Below, one piece after another: positions 37,075-44,654 of a stretch of 64,000 nt of DNA. Below the pieces are notes generated by a model, which was not told the origin of the DNA, made no database searches, and was given only the letters and a program-made list of their open reading frames with translations. Each line of letters begins with the position of its first letter. Positions within the stretch are counted from its first letter, which is position 1. The stretch lies in NCBI RefSeq assembly GCF_000718135.1, contig NZ_JOEM01000005.1, positions 248,001 through 312,000 on the forward strand. The letters are read 5' to 3'. Both the position numbers and the translations under genes were made by a program. Source of the DNA: Streptomyces cyaneofuscatus. GTDB lineage: Bacteria; Actinomycetota; Actinomycetes; Streptomycetales; Streptomycetaceae.

Positions 37075-37674
37075 ATGGACAGCAGCACCGCGGGACCAGG
37101 ACTCCGGGAACGCAAGAAGGAAGCCACCCGGCAGGCCGTGCACGAGGCGACCCTGCGCCTGACCGTGGAGCACGGCTTCGACCAGGTGACGGTGGAGGCG
37201 GTGGCGGACGCGGCCGGGATCTCGCGCCGGACGTTCTCGAACTACTTCACCAACAAGGAGGACGCACTCCTCTACGGCGAGGAGCAGCAGATCCGGGCCC
37301 TGGTCCGCACGGTCCAGAGCCGCCCCGCCGAGGAACCGGCCTGGCCGGCCCTGCGCGCGGCGGTGGCCCAGTTCTCAGAACGGGTCGCCCCTCCGGAGCG
37401 CGACTGGGCGGTCCGCACCCGCCTGGCGATGCGCCACCCCTCGCTCCTGGCCCGCCAGTTGGCCAACCACGCAGCCCTGGAACGCGACCTGGCCGAAGCG
37501 GTGGCCGCCCGCCCGGGCCCGACCTCGGCCCCGGTCCGCCCGATCGTGCTGGCGGCGGGGTTCCTCGCCTCGCTGCGGATCGCGATGCGGATGTGGATCG
37601 AGGAGGACCTCGCGCGGGAGCCGGCGGCGGTGATCGACGAGGTGCTGGACGAGATGGGGCGGCGGTTCGGGTGA
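37075..37674 (+). CDS. TetR-family repressor of the DHA2 exporter
   Basis: This 199-residue regulator has the helix-turn-helix VTVEAVADAAGISRRTFSNY followed by FTNKEDALLYGEEQQ, and a helical effector domain. Divergence from the exporter gene and the repeated CACTGAGCAA operator make it the likely local repressor, released by the exporter's substrate. No ribosome site is visible; the mRNA is probably leaderless. Confidence 0.92.
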   Translation: MDSSTAGPGLRERKKEATRQAVHEATLRLTVEHGFDQVTVEAVADAAGISRRTFSNYFTNKEDALLYGEEQQIRALVRTVQSRPAEEPAWPALRAAVAQFSERVAPPERDWAVRTRLAMRHPSLLARQLANHAALERDLAEAVAARPGPTSAPVRPIVLAAGFLASLRIAMRMWIEEDLAREPAAVIDEVLDEMGRRFG

Positions 37675-37708
37675 GAATCCAACCACTGCCCCTCCCTTGG
37701 AGCCCGCC

Positions 37709-38275
37709 ATGAACACCGCTCCTGACCCCATCCTCTGGCTCGGCACGGACACCTGCGCGCTCGGCCCCTACCGGGCGGACCTGGTGGAAACGTACTGGCG
37801 CTGGGAGCAGGACCCCGCGCTCCTCGTCGGCTACGGGCGCCAGCAGCCGGAATCACTGGAGGCCCGCACGGAGGGCATGGTCCATCAACTGCGCGGGGAC
37901 AACATCCGCTTCACGGTGTACGACCTCGCCACCGGCAGCCCGGTCCCGGCCGGGGTGGCGACGCTGCTGCCGAACTCGTCCGTCCGCACGGCGGAGTACG
38001 TCGTGATGCTGGCCCCCGAGGCGCGCGGACGCGGCCTGGGCACGGCCGCCACCCGGCTGGTGCTGGACTACGCGTTCCACATCACCAACCTGCGGATGGT
38101 CTGGCTGAAGGTCCTGGCCCCCAACAAGGCAGGGCTGCGCGCCTACGACAAGGCAGGCTTCCGGACCGCCGGGACCTTGCGGGAGGCGGGCTACTGGCTC
38201 GGCACGGTCTGCGACGAGATCCTGATGGACACGCTGGCAGGCGACTTCACGGGCCCGTCCGTCATCCAGGCCTGA
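37709..38275 (+). CDS. GNAT-family N-acetyltransferase
   Basis: This 188-residue acetyltransferase shows the acetyl-CoA loop APEARGRGLGTAATRLVLDY and the downstream NLRMVWLKVLAPNKAGLRAY and KAGFRTAGTLREA typical of RimJ/L-type GNATs. The substrate is unknown. GGAG six bases before the ATG at 37709 fixes the start; an in-frame ATG 12 bases upstream is less well placed. It follows the TetR gene by 34 bases and may be co-transcribed with it. Confidence 0.9.
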   Translation: MNTAPDPILWLGTDTCALGPYRADLVETYWRWEQDPALLVGYGRQQPESLEARTEGMVHQLRGDNIRFTVYDLATGSPVPAGVATLLPNSSVRTAEYVVMLAPEARGRGLGTAATRLVLDYAFHITNLRMVWLKVLAPNKAGLRAYDKAGFRTAGTLREAGYWLGTVCDEILMDTLAGDFTGPSVIQA

Positions 38276-38334
38276 CGGCCCGAAGGCGGCTCACCGCACC
38301 GTGGCACGGAAGCCTCCCTCAGGACCGCACCGGC

Positions 38335-39099
38335 TCAGAACCGGGAGTCGTCGACATCGATCTCGTACGCGATCTCCCAGCGGATGTCCGGGACGATGAT
38401 GTCGGCGGTCTCGACCGGACGGCCATCCGAGTCGAAGTAGATGCGCTCCAGTTGGGTGACCAGGCTGCCCACGGAGATGTTGAGGAAGTTGGCCTGCTCG
38501 CGCGTGGCACGGGCCGGTCGTGGCATCTCCAGAGCGGTGGAGATGTTCACGTTGATGGAGCGCATACGGGCGACCACGCCGATCTTGCCCCGCGGCCCCA
38601 TCTCCGGGAGCAGGACCTCCGTACCGCCGGTGATGGCCATCGGTTCCCAGCTCGTGGCGAGCTGCGCGGGCTGGCCGTCCGCGAGGAACTCGTAGTGGGT
38701 CATGACGCAGAGGTCACCGGGCTCGATCGCCAGCCGGGCGGCGATGTCCTCCGTGGCGGGGACCCGTGCGCGGCTGTTGCACTCCCAGGTGCCGTCGCCG
38801 CCCTGGTCCTTCAGGTCGGCGCGGAACGGGGAGCCGGTCCGCTCCTGACGGAGGCGTGAGCGGACCATCCTGAGGCGCTGGCGGGCTTTGCGGACGTACG
38901 TGCCGGAACCGGCACGGCCTTCGAGGATGCCCTCGATGATCAGGCGTTCCATGGCGCGCTGGGCGACAGACTGACCGACGCCGTACTCCTCGGCGAACCG
39001 GGAGCGGGACGGCAGCTTGTCGCCGACCGCCCATTCACCCGACAACACCCGGGCACGGATCTTGTCGGCCACCTGCAAGTACGGGGTATCGCGAGGCAT
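38335..39099 (-). CDS. GntR-family regulator with UTRA domain
   Basis: This 254-residue regulator has the GntR winged helix (YLQVADKIRARVLSGEWAVG, DKLPSRSRFAEEYGVGQSVA, GILEGRAGSGTYVRK) and a C-terminal UTRA ligand domain ending in VTQLERIYFDSDGRPVETAD. It is divergent from a run of small unknown genes beginning at 39219. Two inverted repeats in the intervening 119 bases are candidate operators. GntR genes beside such small genes are frequent in streptomycete accessory regions; the effector is unknown. Confidence 0.92.
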   Translation of the reverse strand: MPRDTPYLQVADKIRARVLSGEWAVGDKLPSRSRFAEEYGVGQSVAQRAMERLIIEGILEGRAGSGTYVRKARQRLRMVRSRLRQERTGSPFRADLKDQGGDGTWECNSRARVPATEDIAARLAIEPGDLCVMTHYEFLADGQPAQLATSWEPMAITGGTEVLLPEMGPRGKIGVVARMRSINVNISTALEMPRPARATREQANFLNISVGSLVTQLERIYFDSDGRPVETADIIVPDIRWEIAYEIDVDDSRF

Positions 39100-39139
39100 T
39101 TCGGCGGCTCCGTGAGGGTGCGGCGTTCAGGGCTCGATA

Positions 39140-39180
39140 TTGACAAAGCTAACCCATCAGGTTGAAGCTGAGTATTCAGC
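39140..39180. promoter_or_regulatory. Candidate promoter and GntR operators
   Basis: A consensus TTGACA lies at 39140-39145 on the plus strand. Inverted repeats AACC-N5-GGTT (39151-39163) and GCTGA-N4-TCAGC (39167-39180) follow. No convincing -10 hexamer was found at standard spacing. Confidence 0.5.
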
Positions 39181-39218
39181 ATTACATGGAGTGACATCGA
39201 CTTCACCAGGGGAGAAGT

Positions 39219-39596
39219 GTGCGCTCAGCACAAGCGCGGGCAGCGGCACTGACCGGCATGCTCACCGCCGCCCTCGGCACCGAGCCGCGCGTGGCCGACA
39301 CCGAGGCCGGCATCCGCGTCGAAGCGGACCTCCCCACCGAGCTCACCGAGGCCGAGCACACGGCGGTCCTCGCCGCCCTGGCCACGGCCGACCACTTCGG
39401 ACACACCCTGACCCGCACCGCCGAATTCGTCTGGGCCGAGATCAGCAGAGAGGCGACCGTGACCACGACCGATTCCCCCGACGCGGCCTACCGCGACCTG
39501 CTCGCCCACACGACGACGTGCGGATCCTGCCGAGCGGGAGCGGTCTGCTCCACGGCGGCCAAGCTCGTCCGCACCTGGCGCGAGACGCGCGCGTAG
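39219..39596 (+). CDS. Small hypothetical protein next to the GntR gene
   Basis: I do not recognise this 125-residue protein. It is acidic and helical. It begins with RAAALTGMLTAALGTEPRVA, has an alternating Glu/Thr-rich middle (LPTELTEAEHTAVLAALATA), and ends with a short Cys motif CGSCRAGAVC that could bind a metal. The GTG at 39219 follows AGGGGAG at about five bases. It is the first of three short genes on the plus strand that face away from the GntR regulator. Confidence 0.72.
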   Translation: MRSAQARAAALTGMLTAALGTEPRVADTEAGIRVEADLPTELTEAEHTAVLAALATADHFGHTLTRTAEFVWAEISREATVTTTDSPDAAYRDLLAHTTTCGSCRAGAVCSTAAKLVRTWRETRA

Positions 39597-39653
39597 GGGC
39601 GCCTCCTGCCGACCGGCACAGCCCGCCCACTCCCCCAGAGACGGAGGCACCTC

Positions 39654-39710
39654 ATGCGTACGTCCGCCCCTCACTCCTTACTTCCGGCCCGGCCCGGGAG
39701 GCCCCGATGA
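39654..39710 (+). CDS. 18-codon mini-ORF with a TTA codon, coupled to the next gene
   Basis: An ATG at 39654 follows GGAGG by seven bases and opens an 18-codon frame (MRTSAPHSLLPARPGRPR). Its TGA stop overlaps the ATG of the next gene as ATGA. Codon 9 is TTA (39678-39680), the rare leucine codon read only by the bldA tRNA in streptomycetes. The peptide itself resembles nothing known. It may be a leader that makes translation of the downstream Cys-rich protein depend on bldA. Being so short, it could also be chance. Confidence 0.5.
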   Translation: MRTSAPHSLLPARPGRPR

Positions 39711-40003
39711 TCACCTTGTCCGCCACGGACGTCCGCACCTGCGAGGCCTGCTGGACCGCCCCGGTGACGGCGGCCCGCCACACGGGGGCCGGCCGCGACC
39801 TGCTCTGCGAGGAGTGCGCGGAGGGGAACTACCCGCGCCGCGTGGACCTGTTCCCCCCGCTCGGCATCTACGGCCTGCCGGCCCGCAAGGTCCAGCGGGA
39901 CGCCAAGCACCGAGGCAACCCGGGCCCTCCCCCACCCAACCCGGGCCCACCGCTGCCCAACCCGCCGCCGGCGCCTTCACCACCGGGGGCGCCGCCGGTG
40001 TAG
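39707..40003 (+). CDS. Small Cys-rich (zinc-ribbon-like) protein with Pro-rich tail
   Basis: This 98-residue protein has two CxxC pairs (TCEACW and LLCEECAEGNYP) that could hold one zinc ion, then a Gly/Asn/Pro-rich tail (GPPPPNPGPPLPNPPP). No specific function is recognised. The ATG at 39707 overlaps the stop of the 18-codon mini-ORF, and GGAGG lies just upstream within that ORF. It probably belongs to the same transcript as the gene at 39219. Confidence 0.7.
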   Translation: MITLSATDVRTCEACWTAPVTAARHTGAGRDLLCEECAEGNYPRRVDLFPPLGIYGLPARKVQRDAKHRGNPGPPPPNPGPPLPNPPPAPSPPGAPPV

Positions 40004-40013
40004 AGCTTCTTCG

Positions 40014-40043
40014 GGCCCGCCCCTCCACAGGGGGGTGCGGGCC
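40014..40043 (+). terminator. Hairpin terminator after the Cys-rich gene
   Basis: GGCCCGCCCCTCC (40014-40026) pairs almost fully with 40030-40043 around ACA, with one bulge. It lies 11 bases beyond the stop codon. Confidence 0.8.
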
Positions 40044-40051
40044 GTGAACCA

Positions 40052-40081
40052 GAAGGTCGGTGAACTGAAGGTCGGTGAACT
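40052..40081. repeat. 15-bp perfect tandem duplication
   Basis: GAAGGTCGGTGAACT occurs twice head to tail (40052-40066 and 40067-40081) in the gap between the Cys-rich gene and the HNH gene. Confidence 0.9.
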
Positions 40082-40115
40082 GGGGCTACAGCCGATCAGG
40101 CGGCGCCGTTGCGCG

Positions 40116-41096
40116 TCACCACGTGGCAACAGTCGCCGCATGGTGATCAGCGATCGCCGCGCGGTCTATCGGTGAGTCCCCCGGAATGCGCAGACGAGCT
40201 CCGGCCAACGAGCTGTACAGCTCGTGTCCCGCCAAGCTCGGCGCGATGCGCACCACCAGGTCGGAGTCGATGGCGAGCAGGCCGCTGTCGAACAGGCGAT
40301 GCACATCGGACCTCAGCATCAGCCCCTCCTCCACTCGGTGCCGCTCCGTATCGGCGAAGGGGCGGAGGTGGGCTGCCTCCAGCACTTCCGCCGGAGCTGC
40401 GCCGGTGACGGCACAGATCAATCCGTACTGCCGGACCAGCGCCCGACGGAAGGCATCCTGGCCCCGCCGTATCGCTGCCGTCGTCCGCCGCCGCCCTCCC
40501 GGCAGCTCGGACGGGCGGTGCCCACCCCTGTCGAGCACTTTCCGCTGCCGTGGGAGCCGAACGCCACGTGATGCGATCGCCTTCAGAGTCCTGGCCCTGT
40601 CCATCGCCTTGATCGACTGCTGGTCGGACCGGCTCAAGCTCAGCTCGTTCAACTGCGCCTTGTCCAAGCAGCCGTCCAGCGGTTGCCAGGTCCCGCCGTA
40701 GTGTGCCCGGAAGGCCGTGACCTGCAGCATCTCGACGGTCGGCCGGTCGAACGCGTTCCCGCAGGGGCTGCACCGGAAGCGGGGCAGTTCCGTGGTGCGC
40801 TCCTTGAACCCCGTACTCCGGCAGTAGGGGCACCGGCTGCGTAGCTTCTCCTGGCCGGGAAGGACGTGCAGCGCCTCCACGTACCCCACTCCAAGGGCTT
40901 CCCTGCCGCTCCGTACGACCACCAGGTCACCGACCGACACACGCCGGTAGTTGCCCACGGTCGAGTCGTAGCTGTAGGACTCCTCGACGATGTCTTCATA
41001 GCCGATGTTCCCCTGGAACTGACGCTCCTCCCCCGCAACGAGGAACGACCAGGCTCCGCCCGGTGCGCGTGGTGCCGCGAACTCTGCCTCCGTCAT
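40116..41096 (-). CDS. HNH endonuclease with a possible PUA/EVE-like N-terminal domain and zinc ribbon
   Basis: This 326-residue protein has three parts. Residues about 10-80 (SYDSTVGNYRRVSVGDLVVV, then ALGVGYVEALHVL) look like a small beta-barrel reader domain of the PUA/EVE type. Residues about 88-115 form a four-cysteine ribbon (CPYCRS and CSPCGN). The C-terminal third is an HNH nuclease of the PF13391 kind: LICAVTGAAPAEVLEAAHLR, then LMLRSDVHRLFDSGLLAID. The order reader-HNH recalls modification-dependent restriction enzymes, so defence against modified phage DNA is a reasonable guess. No partner methylase is nearby. It lies 47 bases downstream of the broken toxin gene on the same strand. 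Confidence 0.78.
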   Translation of the reverse strand: MTEAEFAAPRAPGGAWSFLVAGEERQFQGNIGYEDIVEESYSYDSTVGNYRRVSVGDLVVVRSGREALGVGYVEALHVLPGQEKLRSRCPYCRSTGFKERTTELPRFRCSPCGNAFDRPTVEMLQVTAFRAHYGGTWQPLDGCLDKAQLNELSLSRSDQQSIKAMDRARTLKAIASRGVRLPRQRKVLDRGGHRPSELPGGRRRTTAAIRRGQDAFRRALVRQYGLICAVTGAAPAEVLEAAHLRPFADTERHRVEEGLMLRSDVHRLFDSGLLAIDSDLVVRIAPSLAGHELYSSLAGARLRIPGDSPIDRAAIADHHAATVATW

Positions 41097-41143
41097 GCCG
41101 GGAGCATACGAGCGCCCACTGACAATGCGGCCGCCACCAGAAC

Positions 41144-41814
41144 TCAGTCCTCGACCGGCGCTTCCCCTTCCAGGAGCCGTTCGGCAATGTCATGAGACCA
41201 CTCCTGCGCCCACAACCGCAGTGCGGCAATCTCCTGCTCACCGAGGCCGTACGCGGCGAACTCGGCGTCATCGATCCAGTCGGTTCCGTCCAGTCGCCCC
41301 TGGAGCTCGGCGAGATCGAAGGAGTCGCGGGCGTGCCGCCGCCCGAGCTCTTCCAGCTCGACGTGGCTCCAGCGGTCGACGGCGGCCCGTACATCGATCA
41401 GATCGCGCGCGAGCCCACGATCGGCCAGTGCACGGACCTTGGTACCGACGACATCCTCAAGCGAAAGCACCAGACCGTGGGAGGTCTGTACCGGCGGACG
41501 CCATAGCGTCTCCTTCAGGATGTCCACCTCGCACTCCCCACCGTCAGCCGGATCGGTGACGATCAGCCGCGCAGAGAGCGGATCTGCCTCCAGCGCCCGG
41601 ACCTTCCAGCCACGCTGCACCAGCCCGACCCGTACGGTGGAGGCGATGTCCTCCATGGGTCGGGATTCTCGGTGGCAACGTCAAGGTCTTGGCTGAGCCG
41701 GTCGACCAGTCCGTGCGCTTGCACGGCGTAGCCACCGGTGAGCGCGAGTGGATAGGCGCCGCCCACGGCCAGTACGTCGAACAGTAGTCGCCGGTGAAGA
41801 TCGGTGAGGTTCAC
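41144..41814 (-). pseudogene. AbiEii/AbiGii-type nucleotidyltransferase toxin gene with one frameshift
   Basis: The 5' part (GTG at 41814) encodes ALTGGYAVQAHGLVDRLSQD and LDVATENP, the nucleotidyltransferase core of AbiEii toxins. The 3' part lies in another frame and encodes MEDIASTVRVGLVQRGWKVR, ECEVDILKETLW, LEDVVGTKVRALADRGLARD and LIDVRAAVDRW, the matching remainder. The frames join at 41657-41658, where two leftover bases suggest a one-base deletion in CCCGACCC. No ribosome site precedes the internal ATG at 41656, so two separate genes are unlikely. The GTG overlaps the stop of the upstream partner gene as GTGA. A sequencing error cannot be excluded. Confidence 0.82.
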
Positions 41815-42158
41815 GCAGCGGCCCGAGCCCTGATCGCCAACTCGTCGAAGGCGCTCTCCCAGACGTCACGGATATCGCGGCTGATCAGCGTCCGCAAGGT
41901 GGGCCACATGGTGAGGAGCAGATCGCGATCGAGGTACTCGACCAGGTCGTCCTGCATGCCCTCGGCAAGCACGATGCGGTAGTAGCTCATCCGCAGCCGC
42001 GGCTGCTCGAGATCGAACTCTCTCAGTCCTGACCACGCCAGATGAAGAGGCAGCGATACAACCCCGTGGCGTGGTCCGGCAAGCGCCCCCAGAGTGGCGG
42101 GCACCCGCCGGGCGAACCTGGCGCGACGGAGACCGGAAATGTCGAGAGCTGATGCCAT
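41811..42158 (-). CDS. Partner (antitoxin/regulator-like) of the AbiEii-type gene
   Basis: This 115-residue protein (MASALDISGLRRARFARRVP, then SYYRIVLAEGMQDDLVEYL and RDVWESAFDELA) is intact and overlaps the toxin start by 4 bases (GTGA), which is the arrangement of the usual upstream antitoxin in such pairs. I do not recognise a DNA-binding domain. It is short and helical. Its function as antitoxin is inferred only from position. An ATG at 42176 is an alternative start. Confidence 0.6.
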   Translation of the reverse strand: MASALDISGLRRARFARRVPATLGALAGPRHGVVSLPLHLAWSGLREFDLEQPRLRMSYYRIVLAEGMQDDLVEYLDRDLLLTMWPTLRTLISRDIRDVWESAFDELAIRARAAA

Positions 42159-42233
42159 GCTCCGATTATCGCGCACAGGTCGGCAGAGGGTTCGCTGCTC
42201 CGGCCACCGCAGGGAGCTCTGCGGAGGCCTTTC

Positions 42234-42787
42234 CTACGGGCGCATCAGGTGCAGGTCCTCGCCCCATGCGTCCAGCACCGCGCCGTGTCCGGCGCTCCGG
42301 GCCGCTGTCTCGGTTCGGGCGAAGAGGCGGCGCCGGTTGGGAACGTCGCCCGTACCTGAGATGCGGTCCAGGCAGTCGAGGAGCATGCCCGTGTCCCAGC
42401 CCGGCAGAGGAATCGGGTGAGCTCCCATTCCAGGTACTTGTTGTAGGGGCGGGGCGGCGGTCGAGGGTGAAGAGCAACTCCAGCAGGAACCCGATGGCGG
42501 CGGTGGCGTCGAGTCGAGCGGCGAGCGCTTGTCCGTCGCGGTGGTTCTTGATCGAGCGGTAGACGGAGTTCGCGTAGGCATCGAGCCACTCCCCCGCCCC
42601 TTGGAAGGCTTCGTCGGCGTCGAGACGGGTCGCCGTCGGCGAGGCCGACGTACAGGTCATGGTCGGAGCGTGGGGTGGCCATGCCTTCGTGGGCCTAGGA
42701 GCCCTTGAGAACGAGACCGACGACAGCTGAATCGTCAGCGGCGAGGTCGATGAAGGCGTCATAGGCGATGGGTGCCTGAGCAGTCAT
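42234..42787 (-). pseudogene. Decayed nucleotidyltransferase-domain gene
   Basis: Reading from the ATG at 42787, the frame encodes AYDAFIDLAADDSAVVGLVL, KGS, then a TAG stop at 42697-42695, then AHEGMATPRSDHDLYVGLAD. The GS-x(n)-DHD pattern is the minimal nucleotidyltransferase core. The rest appears in pieces from three frames: DADEAFQGAGEWLDAYANSV and IGFLLELLFTLDRRP; then YNKYLEWELTRF; then PLPGWDTGMLLDCLDRISGT ending in WGEDLHLMRP. About 60 residues expected between DLYV and DEAF are missing. One nonsense codon, at least three frameshifts and a deletion make this a clear pseudogene. Confidence 0.85.
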
Positions 42788-42977
42788 TACGTGATCTCCG
42801 GGAGTGTCATGACGGGCATGCCGGCCAGCGGCTCGCCCGGTCCGTCTGCGGCGGCACTCGGCCGACGCCGGAAAGATCAACGCACGTATGAACTCTACTG
42901 CTGGGCCGACCGGGATGTCTCCTAGGTGGCGCCTTCGAGCACGGGCCCCGGACGGCCCACGAGGACGGAAACGGCTT

Positions 42978-43013
42978 CGGGCCGACCGGCACACAAAGGG
43001 CACGGTCGGCCCG
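42978..43013 (-). terminator. 11-bp hairpin terminator of glnA2
   Basis: CGGGCCGACCG (42978-42988) pairs with CGGTCGGCCCG (43003-43013) around a 14-nt loop, 38 bases beyond the glnA2 stop. Between 42788 and 42977 nothing else is recognised. Confidence 0.82.
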
Positions 43014-43050
43014 AGGCCTTGCATCCAGGCTTACGTCTGTCGAACAGGCC

Positions 43051-44412
43051 TTACAGCACCGGCAGCAAGTTCTTCAGCTCGAAGGCCGTGACCTCGCTGC
43101 GGTACTCCTCCCACTCCTGCTTCTTGTTGCGGAGGAAGAAGTCGAAGACGTGCTCGCCCAGCGTTTCGGCGACCAGTTCGCTCTTCTCCATCAGGGAGAT
43201 CGCCTCGCCCAGGTTCTGCGGGAGCGGTTCGATGCCCATTGCTCGGCGTTCCGCGTCGGAGAGGGCCCAGACGTCGTCGTCGGCGCCGGCCGGGAGTTCG
43301 TAGCCCTCCTCGATGCCCTTGAGGCCGGCGGCGAGCAGGACCGCGTACGTGAGGTACGGGTTGGCGCCGGAGTCGATGGAGCGGACCTCCACGCGGGCCG
43401 AACCCGTCTTGCCGGGCTTGTACATGGGGACGCGGATCAGGGCCGAGCGGTTGTTGTGGCCCCAGCAGATGTACGAGGGAGCCTCGCCGCCCGCACCGGC
43501 CGCGCGGGACGAGCCGCCCCAGATGCGTTTGTAGGAGTTGACCCACTGGTTGGTGACGGCCGAGATCTCCGCCGCGTGCGTCAGCAGGCCCGCGATGAAG
43601 GAGCGGCCCACCTTGGAGAGCTGGTACTCCGCGCCCGACTCGTAGAACGCGTTGCGGTCGCCCTCGAAGAGGGAGAGGTGGGTGTGCATCCCCGAACCCG
43701 GGTACTCCGAGAACGGCTTCGGCATGAACGTGGCCTGCACGCCCTGCTCCAGCGCCACCTGCTTCATCACCAGACGGAACGTCATGATGTTGTCCGCCGT
43801 GGAGAGCGCGTCCGCGTAGCGGAGGTCGATCTCCTGCTGGCCGGGGGCGCCCTCGTGGTGGCTGAACTCGACCGAGATGCCCATCGATTCGAGCATGGTG
43901 ATCGCCTGGCGGCGGAAGTCCATGCCGACGTTCTGCGGGGTGTGGTCGAAGTAGCCCGAGCTGTCCGCCGGGGTCGGGCGGGTGCCGTCGACCGGCTTGT
44001 TCTTCAGGAGGAAGAACTCGATCTCTGGGTGGGTGTAGAACGTGAAGCCGAGGTCGGACGTCTTGGCGAGGATGCGCTTCAGTACGTAGCGCGGGTCCGC
44101 GAAGGACGGGGAGCCGTCCGGCATCAGGATGTCGCAGAACATCCGCGCGGTCCCGGGGGCCTCCGCGCGCCACGGCAGGATCTGGAAGGTGCCCGGGTCC
44201 GGCTTGGCGATCATGTCCGATTCGTACACCCGGGCGAAGCCCTCGATCGCCGAGCCGTCGAAGCCGATGCCCTCGTCGAAGGCCTGCTCCAGCTCGGCCG
44301 GGGCCACGGCGACGGACTTGAGGAACCCGAGGACGTCGGTGAACCACAGCCGCACGAAGCGGATGTCGCGCTCCTCAAGGGTCCTGAGGACGAATTCCTG
44401 CTGCTTGTCCAT
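43051..44412 (-). CDS. glnA2: Glutamine-synthetase-like enzyme GlnA2 (gamma-glutamylpolyamine synthetase type)
   Basis: This 453-residue protein has the GS beta-grasp start (RTLEERDIRFVRLWFTDVLG, EGIGFDGSAIEGFARVYESD) and catalytic domain (HPEIEFFLLKN, FSHHEGAPGQQEIDLRYADA, YPGSGMHTHLSLFEGDRNAF, RVEVRSIDSGANPYLTYAVL). It matches the GlnA2 branch of streptomycetes rather than the main GlnA. The S. coelicolor GlnA2 has been reported to glutamylate polyamines, giving a route to use or detoxify putrescine-type amines; that role is taken over by family match. The ATG at 44412 (MDKQQEF) starts the conserved part. It is divergent from the DUF3105 gene. Confidence 0.93.
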   Translation of the reverse strand: MDKQQEFVLRTLEERDIRFVRLWFTDVLGFLKSVAVAPAELEQAFDEGIGFDGSAIEGFARVYESDMIAKPDPGTFQILPWRAEAPGTARMFCDILMPDGSPSFADPRYVLKRILAKTSDLGFTFYTHPEIEFFLLKNKPVDGTRPTPADSSGYFDHTPQNVGMDFRRQAITMLESMGISVEFSHHEGAPGQQEIDLRYADALSTADNIMTFRLVMKQVALEQGVQATFMPKPFSEYPGSGMHTHLSLFEGDRNAFYESGAEYQLSKVGRSFIAGLLTHAAEISAVTNQWVNSYKRIWGGSSRAAGAGGEAPSYICWGHNNRSALIRVPMYKPGKTGSARVEVRSIDSGANPYLTYAVLLAAGLKGIEEGYELPAGADDDVWALSDAERRAMGIEPLPQNLGEAISLMEKSELVAETLGEHVFDFFLRNKKQEWEEYRSEVTAFELKNLLPVL

Positions 44413-44654
44413 TGCCACATCCTTGCAGTTCAGACGGTCCGTGCACCACCGCCCGGGGTAGGGGGACACTTCAGTATCGCGACCCGGGATTTCCCCCAGA
44501 TTACGCACACGGTGTGAGAGAGAGCACTCGGCCACCCACTACGATCGGCGACCGTGGCGTACGGGGGCCGCGGCGGCTCTCCCGCCCGCCCGTGCGCGCC
44601 GGTCACCGGACCGGCCCCCACCCCTCCCGACTCTTCGCAGAAGGACTCGACGCC

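Noticed and set aside
41144..41656. The second half of the AbiEii-like gene as a separate gene starting at ATG 41656
   Set aside because: There is no ribosome site, and the coded sequence begins in the middle of the family's domain. A frameshift explains both halves better.
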